From contig CM037787.1 of the NCBI GenBank assembly GCA_021229015.1, forward strand, positions 39,379,037 to 39,443,036: a DNA stretch of 64,000 nucleotides, in the 5' to 3' direction. Of this stretch, positions 33,611 through 45,039 are shown in pieces (position 1 is the first letter of the stretch; each line of letters begins with the position of its first letter). The notes under the pieces are model-generated. The model worked only from the letters and a program-made list of their open reading frames with translations, was not told where the DNA came from and did not search any database. This stretch comes from Solen grandis. Taxonomy: Eukaryota; Mollusca; Bivalvia; Adapedonta; Solenidae. Made by a program: the position numbers and the translations under genes.

Positions 33611-34912
33611 AAACAAGAGGGCCAAGATGGCCCTAGATCGCTCACCTGAGAAAAGTATCATTCATTGCCTGTACAAAACAGATTGCTTTAGAATTAAGAT
33701 GATGAGGTGAAACAATGTTCAGGAATTTTCTGACCCCATCCACAAAAGATATCATCATGACAAACATTCTGCCAAAGTTTGGGATGATTGGACCAAAAAT
33801 GTTGCCCTCAGAGTATAAACAAGATTTTTCTAAGATTTGACCTACTGTTTTTTCCCCACCCATTTTCAAACTGGTTCGAGATATCATCATGACAAACAAT
33901 CTGACCAAGTTTGAGGAAGATTGACAAAATGTGCCTAGGTTAAACAAGATTTTTCTAAGATTTGACCTATGACCTACTTTTCCACCACCCATTTTAAAGG
34001 TTCAGAATCATCAGACAAACATTCTGACCAAGTTTGAGGAAGATTGGATCAAAATTGTGGCCTCTAGTGTGTAAACAAGATTTTTCTAAGATTTGACCTA
34101 CTGACCTACTTTTTGATCCAACCTGACCCATTTTCGAAAGGGTTCGAGATCTTATCAAGACAAACATTCTGACCAAGTTTGAGGAAGATTGGATCAAAAT
34201 TGTGGCCTCTAGTGTGTAAACATCAAAATTGTTGACGGACAACAAGATTTTTCTAAGATTTGACCTACTGACCTACTTTTTGATCCAACCTGACCCATTT
34301 TCGAAAGGGTTCAAGATATCATCAAGACAAACATTCTGACCAAGTTTGAGGAAGATTGGATCAAAATTGTGGCCTCTAGTGTGTAAACAAGATTTTTCTA
34401 AGATTTGACCTACTGACCTACTTTTTGATCCAACCTGACCCATTTTCAAAAGGGTTCAAGATACTATCAAGACAAACATTCTGATCAAGTTTGAGGAAGA
34501 TTGGATCAAAATTGTGGCCTCTAGTGTGTAAACAAGATTTTTCTAAGATTTGACCTACTGACCTACTTTTTGATCCAACCTGACCCATTTTCGAAAGGGT
34601 TCGAGATATCATCAAGACAAACATTCTGACCAAGTTTGAGGAAGATTGGATCAAAATTGTGGCCTCTAGTGTGTAAACAAGATTTTTCTAAGATTTGACC
34701 TACTGACCTACTTTTTGATCCAACCTGACCCATTTTCGAAAGGGTTCAAGATATCATCAAGACAAACATTCTGACCAAGTTTGAGGAAGATTGGATCAAA
34801 ATTGTGGCCTCTAGTGTGTAAACATCAAATTGTTGATGGACGATGGACGACGGCCGACGGACAATCAAGTCTCCCAAAAGCTCACCCTGAGCTATGCTCA
34901 GGTGAGCTAAAA
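33611..34912 (+). mobile_element. family A element (A7) nested in a 165-bp unit of A6
   Basis: The 5' end is AACAAGAGGGCCAAGATGG CCC with CGCTCACCTGAG. The core has 145-bp units. The 3' end is GATGGACGATGGACGACGG, AAAGCTCACCCTGAGC, CTCAGGTGAGCTAAAAA. The disrupted host unit reads TATGTAAAACAAG before it and AAGTGACCCCTGGTG after it. Intact units read TGTAAAACAAGTGACCCC. The insertion therefore added 0 to 3 bp of target duplication (AAG at most) and removed nothing. Confidence 0.85.
34079..34825 (+). repeat. tandem array, 145-bp unit, five units
   Basis: The phrase GATTTTTCTAAGATTTGACC starts at 34079, 34246, 34391, 34536 and 34681. Spacings are 167, 145, 145 and 145 bp. The 22 extra bases in the first spacing (CATCAAAATTGTTGACGGAC) are a copy of the 3' terminal module that follows the last unit (34824 on). 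The array thus includes a fossil element end, as if two copies had been joined head to tail. Confidence 0.9.
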
Positions 34913-35472
34913 AGTGACCCCTGGTGTGGGGTCATTTATCACCATAGGGCTATGATTTGTACAATCTTGGTAGTGGCCCATAAGATGATGCTACATACCA
35001 AATATCTTAGCTCTAGGCCTTATGGATTCATAGAAGAAGACTTTTTAAGATTTTTCTATATAACTCTATGTAAAACAAGTGACCCCTGGTGCGGGGTCAT
35101 TTATCATCATAGGGCTATGATTTATACAATCTTGGTAGTGGCCCATAAGATGATGCTACATACCAAATATCTAAGCTCTAGGCCTTGCAGTTTTGCAGAA
35201 GAAGATTTTCTAAGTTTGCATTTTTAAAATCTATTTTTAGCTCCTGTGACCTAATTATGCAATGGACCAGAACCATTTATACAAGTTTAGTAGAGCTTCA
35301 TCCAAGGAACATTCCTGCAAAATATTTTTCAAATTGGCCAAGCCGTTTAGGAGGAGATGTTGTTTGAAGCAATTGTTGACGCCGGACGCACGCACGCACG
35401 GACGACGGACGCCGGACAAAAGGCGATCAGAAAAGCTCACCTTGAGCACGTTGTGCTCATGTGAGCTAAAAA

Positions 35473-36949
35473 GAAGATATTCCCTGAGCAAAGGAAGCAG
35501 TTGTTGAAATTATATTAACAACTAGAAATCTGAGGATAAAGCTGTCACACCTGCATTGAAAGGCATTGTTAGCCACAAAAAAAGAAGTATGATGGGACAA
35601 GGACTTTTTCAGTATGCTTAATAAGGAAAACAACTCATTCAGTAATACAGTAGCACCTGCCATTAACCGAATACACTTGCTCCATCAATTTTGGTAGGTA
35701 GTTTGGTCAGAATGAGTACTTGGAGCACTTTCCCTTGTCAACATCTTTCGAAATTGCATCCAGTGACAGGCTTGATGCTGAGGGAAATTAATTTGTTTCA
35801 AGCAAAACATGATACCATATAGCTGGTTATTTCTGCAGGTAATTTATTTCTGCTTTTCTGGTGATGAACAAACATCCATAGAAATAAAACCCGTGTAAAT
35901 TAACTTACAGTATGATATGTTTACAATTAATAAACAAGAGAGATATTTTTAGATGTATTTTTTTTGTCCAAATACTTGGAATGATTATGGTACCTTTAAT
36001 TAGCTATGATGAGTTATCAAACAGACAATGTATTTTTGGCAAAATCTGGTATTTTTGGCAAAATCTAAGTCAGAAAGATTTTTTCATAAAACAATATGCC
36101 CCCTTCTAAGCTGACCAGATGCCAATTGAAAGTCATTCATGAAAGGATATATAGATGTTATTCCATATAGTAATTGAGTAATGCTCAAGACAAAATCGGA
36201 CCAGGCAGAGTTATGGTTCTTGGTGTTGCACTGCTCCTACTTGTTTTCATGTTATGTTTCAAGTCCTTACTTTGTCTTGTTTGAGTTTTGCTCCCAATAA
36301 AAATTTATTAAAAAAAATAAATAAAGGGAGATAATAAAAACAGGCTTGGATGAGTTATAGTTCAAGGTCACTAATCTTTTCCTAGTTGTTATCTACTAAA
36401 ATATGAAGTTTCAAGACAACTTTGCAAAGTTTTCACTTTTCAAGTATATACTAAATACATTTTTCCTGGACAGAAATTTATTGTAAAACTAAATAAAGGG
36501 ACTTCAAACATTGGTCCTAGCATATTGCTGGTTTGGAAGAATTGACTTTCAACAATCGATCTTTTACAAATTATTAAAGCTAATCATACCTTGTGAAGGT
36601 ACAGAATAACACCTAATCACAAACTAAAAAAGTGATAATTAATAATTTCATAATTATTTTTTCTTTCTCAGGACTTGCATGTGGGTAATAAATATTAACA
36701 GTGCAATTAGTAATCTCGGAGAGTTGATCTATATCATCTTTTAAGCAGGGATTGTCAGAATGACTTTGAATTCAATTCATTACTTTAAAAAAATTTATTA
36801 TCATTACATTTCTTTTCAAAATTAAATTAAAAAAATATAGTGCATAGTTGTAGTCCATCTTATCATAATGATTTTCACTTTCTTTTGTGTATTAATGCAC
36901 TCCAATCAATGAATAACACATAAATTTAAGTCAAGCACTTTCAAATATT
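35473..36949. other. non-coding stretch; part of the duplicated ZNF flank
   Basis: At 35570-35680 the text (TGATGGGACAAGGACTTTTT, AAGGAAAACAACTCATTCAG TAATAC) matches 47090-47190 downstream of ZNF3's flank. The rest is AT-rich without recognised content. Confidence 0.5.
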
Positions 36950-38680
36950 GATAAAGTATGCTCCACATAAAAAAATCCAAAAAAATAACAAAGGGGAATA
37001 ACTCAAAAAGCGACAAGTAGTTATCTTCTTGCACACTGCACGCCGAGATCTTTCACAACATTCAAGTTCAAAGTAATTTAAACTTATCGTGTAAAAGTTG
37101 CCTAGACAAAAATATCTGAAAATCAACAAAGGGAATAACTCAAAGGCAAAAAGGTAGAGTTAGTGTTCATGTGCACTGCACTCAGGTCATTCAGAAGATC
37201 TATCAAGTTGTCAAGTCACAACTAGTCAAATACTACAGATTCGAGTATATGTCCCCTAGACAAAAAAAATTAAGGGGCTGATAAATTTCACAAAAGGGGC
37301 ACAATACATCAAAAATAATTAAATTGTCAGGTTTATCACTGTAAGACAAGCATCCAATCTCAATATCAACCAATAAACAAGTTTCCATATGGTTGAAATG
37401 CTCACTAAAAACTGTCTTGTATGGTCCGTACAAGTACAATATTCAGACATCATCAGTACCTTATATAATATGGGCAAAATGAAGACATCAGTTAAAATAC
37501 AAAGTAGGTCAGAGTCATAGTCAGTCATCTAAAGTTCAATGACACCACTCAAAATTATCCATGTTTTAAAGTTTGAAGGGAATCTAAAATATCAAGTATG
37601 GTCCGACAATGATAAGTGTCCCTGGCAAAGTAAATACACGAACCATAATGTGCTTTGCTCCAAATGAGTTTATGCTATGTAAGCTAGGCAACAAGTAAGA
37701 ATTGGATGAACTTTGAATTAGGATGGATTTTGTTGTAAAATTCAAACTGAATCACAATATTAACTCTAGCTTCTTTTTTCAAAAAAAAAAAAAATAAAAA
37801 AAAAATATTCAAATACAAATAATTAGAACTCCGAAGCGGATGTTACGCTATGTATGAACACTAATTCAGTTGTGGTTCCTAAAGAAATTTTCATATATTC
37901 TTTAAATAAATGGGTATTAACTCCACTCATTGCCGACATATCAAGTTTAGCATTTAAATTATGGTAAAAATGCCATGAGTTTCAGAAAAATTCTTAAAGA
38001 AAATCTATCAATGGGGAATAACTCAAAAAGTTCACAAGGTAGAGTTATGGTTCTTGTGCACTGCACTCCGCGTCATTTCAAGAAACATACATATCAAGTC
38101 TCAAGTCATTTAAACTTATGGTGAAAAAGATATGCTCTGGACAAAAAATTCTTAAAGAAAATCTATCAAAGGGGAATAACTCAAAAAGCGCACAAGGTAG
38201 AGTTATGGTTCTTGTGCACTGCACTCCGCGTCTCATTTCAAGAAACATACATATCAAGTCTCAAGTCATTTAAACTTATGGTGAAAAAAATATGCTCTGG
38301 ACAAGAAATTCTCAAAGAAAATCTATCAAAGGGGAATAACTCAAAAAGCACACAAGGTAGAGTTATGGTTCTTGTGCACTGCACTCCGCGTCATTTCAAG
38401 AAACATACATATCAAGTCTCAAGTCATTTAAACTTATGGTGAAATAGATATGCTCCGGACAAGAAATTCTAAAAGAAAATCTATCAAAGGGGAATAACTC
38501 AAAAAGTGCACAAGGTAGAGTTATGGTTCTTGCGCACTGCACTCTGGGTCATTGCAAGAAACATACATATCAAGTCATTCAAACTGATGGTGACAAAGTT
38601 ATTCTCCGGACAAGCAGATGGGGACACCGATGCCGACAAAAGTAACCCCTATATGTCGCCTGACTAGTCAGGCGACACAA
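36950..38680 (-). mobile_element. family B element with about 159-bp core (copy B3)
   Basis: The right border is a perfect 24-bp palindrome, TGTCGCCTGACT / AGTCAGGCGACA (38654-38677), corresponding to the 5' hairpin of family B read on the minus strand. Left of it, units marked by GGGGAATAACTC at 38013, 38171, 38331 and 38489 (158-160 bp) carry GTTCTTGTGCACTGCACTCC. Diverged units continue to about 36950. The same units occur in the opposite orientation at 52000-52560 inside copy B5. The 3' end is not found. Confidence 0.65.
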
Positions 38681-38834
38681 AAACTAGATAAGTGTTGTGT
38701 AGCTTGCATTCAAGCAGTTGTCACATAAAGGGTGAGCATCAAACAATCAAAATTTATAAAATTAATTTTGCTCTACCCACAGGTTATCACTGTAAAAGAG
38801 CAAGGTCCTAAATCTGACACAACCAACCACATAT

Positions 38835-39990
38835 ACAAGAGGGCCATGGTGGTCCTGAAATTGCTCACCTGAAAAACACTGTCTTGATAGTCTGTACAAG
38901 TTACTAATATCCAGACATCAAACAGTACCTTAAATAATATGGGGCAAAATGGAAGGACATAGTTTAAAATCACACAAATAGGTCACGGTCATGTCAAGGT
39001 CATCAAAGTTCAATGCACACACAAAACTGTACCAGTGATTCAAATTTGAAGGCCGAATCTTAAAATATCAAAAGTAGGTCACTGAGTCATGATCAAGGTC
39101 ATCCTTGGTCAAAGTTAAATATCACAAACCATATTGTGCCTTTGCTCCAAAATTGAAGTTTATAGCTATCTGTAAAAGCTTATGTACAAAGCAAGTGAAC
39201 ATTGGGCATGGCCAATTTGACCCTAGGCCATATGATTTGAACAAACTTGGTAAAGGACCACTAGACAATGACACACACAAAATATGTAAGCTCTAGGCCT
39301 TGCTGTTTCAAGAATTAAAAAAAAATCCTATAAGTCTATAACAAAACAAGTGATTCCTTGGGCAGGGCCAATGTTAACCACAGGGCCATAATTTGAACAA
39401 AATTCGAAGCGGTTTACTAGGCTATGTTGCACACCAATTATCTTAATTCAGATTTGTGGTTTCCTACAAGAAAATTATTCAAGTATATTCCTGTGTAAAT
39501 CTATACATGGGCCATAACTCCTGACTGAATTTGCCGACATCAGTCATAGTTTAGCTTTGCTGAGAGATTATGGCTACAAATATTGCCATGAAGTTTGAAG
39601 AAGATTGCTTAAGAAATCAATTTGCTAGAGTGTACACGAAGTGAAATCTGGCATTTTTTTAATCATTTAAGGTATATAACTCCAAACATTTTGGGCAGAT
39701 ATCAGCAATTTTGGATCTTAGCTTTAAAAATTCTTAAGAAATAAAAAAAAGGCCTTTTTAATCATTCAAGAGACAAAACTCCAAACCTTATGGGCAGACA
39801 TCAGCCACAACCAAACTAAGTTAGGAGATTCTAAATGTTTATAAATATTGTCATTTAGTTTGAAGAAGATTGATTAAAAAATGAAGATGCTAGAATGTTG
39901 AAGTAATGCTATGGACTAGAAAGTGCAATGATAACGTCATCAATGGATAAAGTAATCTCTTTGTGTCTGCCATGCTACCCAAGTGAGACA
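38835..39990 (+). mobile_element. family A element, decayed (A11)
   Basis: It begins ACAAGAGGGCCATGGTGGTCC and TTGCTCACCTGA. The core phrases AACAAACTTGGTAAAGGACC, GTAAGCTCTAGGCCTTG and, further on, GGGCCATAACTCCTGACTGA and GAAGAAGATTGCTTAAGAAA match other family A cores. No terminal hairpin is recognised, so the right border is approximate. Confidence 0.5.
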
Positions 39991-40229
39991 AAAATACCAT
40001 AAATAAAAGAATGAAAGTAAGCAAATTTATATTAAGGTTAATTTTTACCTGGACAAAATGCAGTATCTAACAAAGTATTTAATTGTACAATTAGGACTCT
40101 ATTTCATATGAGATCTCATTGACTAAATATGCTAAGTTTGTTTGAAATACAGTTTTTTTTTTGTTTATATATGCCTTGATTTATTCAGTATATTGTATTT
40201 GCATCCTATATAATAATGTTAATCATTTG

Positions 40230-40916
40230 AAAAACTTAAGAAGAGACAGACAGACTTGGATACCAAAGCTGGTGTATGAATTAATTTCAATCCGCAGAAA
40301 CGCTGCGTCCTTCATATAACAGAAAAAGAAGCTCCTACTGTGCAGTCTTCATGCCCAAGGATACCAAACTGTCAGAAGAACAGATGACATTAACCCTTTC
40401 CGTCATAGAGTAAACCATGAAATGACCTATGCGAACAACATAAAACCAGATCAGCCTGCGAGTAACTCGCAGGCTGATCAGGTTTTATGTTGTTCGCTGC
40501 TCTTCAGTGGTCTGGAAATGAGGATTTTGTAATTAAATTTGGTAAGGTTTAACTGTGGTTTTCTGCAGATCAGGCTTTATGTGATACCTATTGAGTGTGT
40601 CAAAATGAGACTATATGAGGGAAAGGTTAAGTACTTGTGATTTGATATAATCATACCTAGCACAGAGATCTCATATCAACAGGGTCACCAGCAAAGCCAA
40701 CAACATGCTAGTATCCATGAACACAACCTGCGTTCCACAAGTCAGGAGAGAAAAAAACAACCAAAAACAGGGTAAAACTCCCTTTTCTGACCCACTTTGG
40801 AATACTGCTGTTTATTGTGGAACCGGCATCACTCAGAAATCACCTTAGTCCTATAAGTACACTGGAAACTATACAGAGAAGAGTTGCAAGTTTCGTAACT
40901 AACAGATATCGTTAAC
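40230..40916 (+). pseudogene. LINE fragment, post-catalytic part of reverse transcriptase, split by MITE P4
   Basis: Left of the MITE, one frame reads INFNPQKRCVLHITEKEAP, matching the common LINE segment W-Q-M-x-F-N-P-x-K-C. Right of it come RSHINRVTSKANNML, PTLEYCCLLWNRHHSEIT and, after a frameshift, STLETIQRRVASFVTNRY. These are the usual H-I-x-x-I/V-x-x-K-A-N, P-x-L-E-Y and L-E-x-I-Q-R-R motifs of the region following the RT in Jockey/CR1/RTE-like LINEs. The copy is short, frameshifted and inactive. It stops at the Tc1 fragment at 40917. Confidence 0.7.
40390..40630 (+). mobile_element. TTAA MITE, full copy (P4), inserted in a LINE fragment
   Basis: TTAA flanks lie at 40390-40393 and 40627-40630. 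The left end is CCCTTTCCGTCATAGAG and the right end is ACTATATGAGGGAAAGG. The 67-bp palindromic core is at 40431-40497. The LINE reading continues on both sides, which defines the insertion. Confidence 0.85.
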
Positions 40917-41170
40917 ACCGGGCATGCGTTCAGTATGTCAAACCATAATGCAACTGCATTGTCACTTACAGTCAGCTATGGAGTTGTCTTAGGACCATAT
41001 ACTTTGATGTTAATGTGCACCTTATGCTGTACATATAAGTATATGTGAATATTGTAGTTTATGACAATGAGACAACTTCAAAGCTGACTGTAGGCGTACA
41101 GTTGCATACGTCCCAACATAATGAATACACGCCAGTAATGTGTGTCTCAGATATGTAAACATCCTTGGAA
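40917..41170 (-). pseudogene. Tc1/mariner C-terminal fragment with inverted repeat
   Basis: The minus-strand text LACIHYVGTYATVRLQSALK LSHCHK aligns with the C-terminus of the Tc1 pseudogene at 7660-8007 (LQACVQYAKLYATVCLQSAM). The same two inverted arms are present (about 40925-40990 and 41068-41132). Only the last part of the element remains. Confidence 0.7.
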
Positions 41171-41423
41171 TGGAAACCACTAGAACATAAGACAAAACCT
41201 TAATTGACATGTTCATCAAAATTATTAAATTATTAACTATCAAGTCAACATAAAGAAAGAATTCTCTCTCACTTCATCAGTTTTCAGGACAAGATCTTTA
41301 CATAATACAAAGTTCCTTCTCTATTCTACTATATCAGATTCTCATAAAATAAAATCAGTTCATTTCCACGTACCATACCACTTTGTTTTCAATTACCATT
41401 GACATTATTTTATGTTTGGAGTA

Positions 41424-42165
41424 GTCCCATCAATGAGCCGCTAGGTGTGAGGTGTCACCTCTGATGTAGGGGATAGTGCAAAACCAAAAGTAGCATGCTA
41501 TCACACAATTTACGTGTACACAAATTAATATGGACAACATTTGGCGGTATTATATTGATGCCCTTGATGCATTCAAGAATATTTTTAAAGATGAAAGATT
41601 TTTTTTTCCTGGCAATAACTTCTAACGCTGGCGAGAACCGGATACTCCATGATATCAATGAAGATGTAAATATACAGTAATGTCAAAGGCGGCGAACCGG
41701 TAGATCTACGAAATGCGAACGAAATGACCTCCATCCATTAGAAATTGTATAATTTTGCATTTTTTTAAAATTACAAATGACAATTTATTATATTTGCATG
41801 GAATATATTGATGCATTCACGAGTATTTTAAATAAAAATAAACGTAAGGGACTGTTTTGTTTGTTTTCTGACAATAACTTCTAGCTAGGACTGGATACTG
41901 TACGGTACTGTACTCCAGAATACCTTACAATGATCAGCACAAATTATCTAAAAAGGTTACCAAGTACTGCAGTAAATAGAAATAAATCAAACTAAGCTAG
42001 AATGCATTCTCAAAATGTACAGTGCAAAAAATAGATCTACAATACATACCAAAATGTCCAAAAAATCAATAAACCCACTACGAAAGGGAGATAGGCATTT
42101 TGTAACCAAAGGGAGACAACACTAAAAGGATAGAAACCACCAACTTAGATCTCTCGCAACGGAAA
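41424..42165. repeat. family U fragment and family H repeat (copy 2)
   Basis: The segment 41424-41530 (CATCAATGAGCCGC, GTGTCACCTCTGATGTAGGG GATA, ACGTGTACACAAAT) is a copy of the U unit found at 48988-49222. Next comes partial H text (GCGAGAACCGGATACTCCAT GAT at about 41630), then a fuller H copy at 41745-42165 ending GGGAGACAACACTAAAAGGA TAGAAACCACCAA. Confidence 0.55.
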
Positions 42166-43020
42166 GGTGACATATACAAAGAATGAAAACGCGGACAATA
42201 TGTAACATATAGGGGAAAAAAGCGGACGATATGTAACATATAGAGAAAAAACAGACGCTGTAGTTTTTATCACCTTATTATTATTATTATCATCATCATA
42301 ATTTTTAAGTATTTATGTTGTTACTCAACTAGAACATTTGATGATAAAATGTTGGTTGTAAGAAAAATAATAATGAGTTAATTATTATCGTCATTTGGGA
42401 ATTAAATTGCTACAAATAAATTAGGTTAATCCTTTGATCTATAAAATACACTTTGATCTTAAGTGATATAACAGTATAATTAATTGTGGATGTGTCATTA
42501 AATGAATATAAAGTAATTGATTTTTAACAGTACAGTGTATATATTCGACGGCATCACCAATTAATTAGTTATTACTGGTGGCCATTTAATTCGTTATCAC
42601 CCATAGAGTGTTGACAAACAACATCAATAAGTTTATTGTAATAAATGAAAATGACGATAATAAACAATAATTATAGATATCTTCTAACGATAGACTTTTA
42701 ATCGAGTAAAGAAAGTCTCTCTCTCTATATATGTATGTAACATTTAAGTTTTTCAAGATGAAAATGTTCCTATAACATTAAGTTTGTAACTTCTGTTGCA
42801 TACAATCTATAGTGTCAAAATGAAGGATTATATTTGCGACTTAAATAAGTTTGGACTTTGTAATTTAGGAATTTTTGTGTGACGTTTGTTTCTGTGTGTT
42901 TAAGCATCTCAAAATCATTAATTTTAGAAAATACTTCTCTCTATAGCCTGTGATATATTCATGTTAATGGCGTATATCACAATAGCGCCATTTTACTAAA
43001 TAGACAAAGAAGGAAAATCA
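42166..43020. other. AT-rich non-coding stretch
   Basis: It contains a short twofold repeat (CGGACAATATGTAACATATAG / CGGACGATATGTAACATATAG at about 42193-42243) and ATT/ATC-type microsatellite. No gene is seen. Confidence 0.5.
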
Positions 43021-43695
43021 AAACTAGCAAACAGAATTTTTTTAAACTTGGTATGATAATAGAGAATCACAATAGAAACAAATTTATGGAATAATAAATG
43101 GGGGTCGCTGTGCTACTTTTTGAGTTATCTGCCCCTGAATATGAGTTTTTGGCTTTTTTCTGTCATGTTCAAGGGCAGATAACTCAAAATTAAGCTTATC
43201 GATACCTTATTTTTGACCGCCAATAATAAAGCAGAGTCCTCTTTCCGTTGTGTTAAACCCAGTTTTGGGATCTGCAACATACCCAATTCAGGTTCAGATA
43301 CAGAAATATTTAAATGTTAATCCACCACTATCCATGATGGCTATTGTGTTGAAGGGTCCAACTGGAACATGCCAATAATATGTGCATCTCTTATTGATAT
43401 TAATGATTCCCATTAAGTTTTGTTGAAATCCAGTAAACCATTGCTAAGAAATAGCGCAGAAATGAATGTTATTCTGTATACATACTGCACAACTTATCAA
43501 GGGCCATAACTCTGTCTTAAATGGTCCGACCATATCATGCCGAAGATATGCACATCTTTAATGATGGTTGCCATGAAGTTTCTTTAAAATCCAATCAGTA
43601 GTTGCAGAGAAATAGCACGGAAAACAAATTTCAGACGGACGGAAGGACGCCAAAACAATATCCCCCTTCTGATTCCATCGATGGGGGATAAATAG
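43020..43695 (+). mobile_element. family E hairpin element (E1)
   Basis: An internal inverted repeat GAGTTATCTGCCCCTGAA / TTCAAGGGCAGATAACTC (43122-43139 and 43168-43185) lies near the 5' side. The core has related units (GGGTCCAACTGGAACATGCC, AATGGTCCGACCATATCATG CC; AGTTTTGTTGAAATCCAGTA and AGTTTCTTTAAAATCCAATC). Next come AGACGGACGGAAGGACGCC and a 3' hairpin (TATCCCCC / GGGGGATA, 43659-43690), then AATAG. The 5' border is approximate. Confidence 0.55.
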
Positions 43696-44152
43696 TGGCA
43701 TCAAGGAGACATGGAAGATCATTTTTATATCATGTCCCATGTAATAACCACTAAGTTCAGCGGTTTGCATGCAGTAGCTACAATGTTCACATGCAGTAGT
43801 TATTCATAGTTACGTTTATGGTCACATGATTCACAAAATGGCTTTTAACAGGAGTGAAAGAATTAATGCTAACAAATGAAATTGGCAATATTTAGTACAG
43901 AATTCTTTCACAATTTTATTAAGATATCAATATAGTAAAATAGTGATTTTTGCAATTTTTTATGTAATTTATACAGAATAAGAAGTCATTTGGCAATCTG
44001 TAAATCCTGAAATTCAGGAAAATTCCTGAAAACTTTCATCCCTAAAATCATGAAATAAAGGGTCTCTTTTTAGATGACAATGAATTTTAAGCATCGCTAC
44101 AGTGCACACACACAGAAATTATGATACACAAGTACATGAATTGCCAACTGAT
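43696..44152. other. non-coding stretch
   Basis: AT-rich; nothing recognised. Confidence 0.5.
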
Positions 44153-45012
44153 AACAAGAGGGCCAAGATGGCCCTTAATCGCTCACCTGAGAAAGATGAT
44201 TGCTTAAGAAATAAAGATGCTAGAGTGAAACAAAGTGAAATCTGGCTTTTTTTATAGTGAAAGGGGAATAACTCCTAAATTAACTAGCCAATATCAGTTA
44301 TAATTGAACCCGATGCAAGATTATGGTCATAAACATTGTCTTAAAGTTTAAAAATGATTGTTTAAAAAAATGATGATGGTAGAGAGTAAACAAAGTGAAA
44401 TCTTGCATTTTCTATGTTAAAAGGGACATAACTCCTGACCTAATTGGCCCATCTCAGCAACAATTGAACTCAATTAAAACATTATCGTCATAAACAATGT
44501 TATCAAGTTTGAAGATGATTGGCAATCATCTTCAAACTTGATAACATTGTTTAGCAATTTGCTAAGAAAATGAAGATGCTTGAGTGTAAACAAAGTGAAA
44601 TCTGACATTTTTTGTATTAAAAGGGCCATAACTCCTGACCTTATTGACCGATCTCAGCCATAATTTAAGTTAATCGAGACGTTATTGTCATAAACATTGG
44701 CATAAAGTTTGAAGATGATTGCTCAAAAGATGAAGATGCTAGAGTGTAAACAAATTGAAATTGGGCATTTTTTATATTAAAAGGGGCATAACTCCTAACC
44801 TTATTGACCGATCTCAGCCATAATCAAACTCAATTGAGACATTATGGTCATAAACATTGTCTTAAAGTTTGAAGATGATTGCTTAAGAAATGAAGGTGAC
44901 AGAGTGTAAGCACTAAATTGTTGACGATGCACGACGCACACCGCAAGACGGACGACGGACACTCATGGGATCACAATAGCTCACCCTGAGCTTTGCTCAG
45001 GTGAGCTAAAAA
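44153..45012 (+). mobile_element. family A element (A9), complete
   Basis: It begins AACAAGAGGGCCAAGATGG CCC with CGCTCACCTGAG. The core has units of roughly 120-180 bp marked by GGCATAACTCCTAACCTTAT TGACC-type text and GTTTGAAGATGATTG. Next come TTGTTGACGATGCACGACG and GACGGACGACGGAC. It ends AGCTCACCCTGAGC, CTCAGGTGAGCTAAAAA. A perfect palindrome at 44491-44553 interrupts one unit. Confidence 0.75.
44491..44553. repeat. 63-bp perfect palindrome inside A9
   Basis: The left arm starts TAAACAATGTTATCAAGTTT and the right arm is its exact reverse complement ending in ACATTGTTTA. The arms are 31 bp with a single central G at 44522. The normal core text (GTTTGAAGATGATTG) is present once in each orientation. 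Confidence 0.95.
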
Positions 45013-45039
45013 GACTAAGAAAGCATTTAACATGAGAAA

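Larger units (their letters stand above)
32667..35472 (+). mobile_element. family A long element (A6) with 165-bp core, hosting A7
   Basis: It begins ATTGCTTCACACTGATGTCA AGG. The first about 60 bp (AACAAGAGGG end) are missing compared with 51064-53203. The core has about 165-bp units with GGGGTCATTTATCACCATAG, interrupted at 33611-34912 by another element. The 3' module is ATGTTGTTTGAAGCAATTGT TGACGCCGG, a CGGACG-rich stretch, a hairpin with arms CTCACC/TGTGAG around GAGCACGTTGTGCTC, then CTAAAAA. It is inserted in the duplicated flank of ZNF2: the corresponding text of the ZNF3 flank is uninterrupted near 46900-47090. Confidence 0.75.

Noticed and set aside
32996..35227. Repeated frames with CTILVVAHKMMLHTKYLSSR
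   Set aside because: They arise from the about 165-bp tandem unit. The same sequence in other copies is frame-broken, and no protein feature is present.
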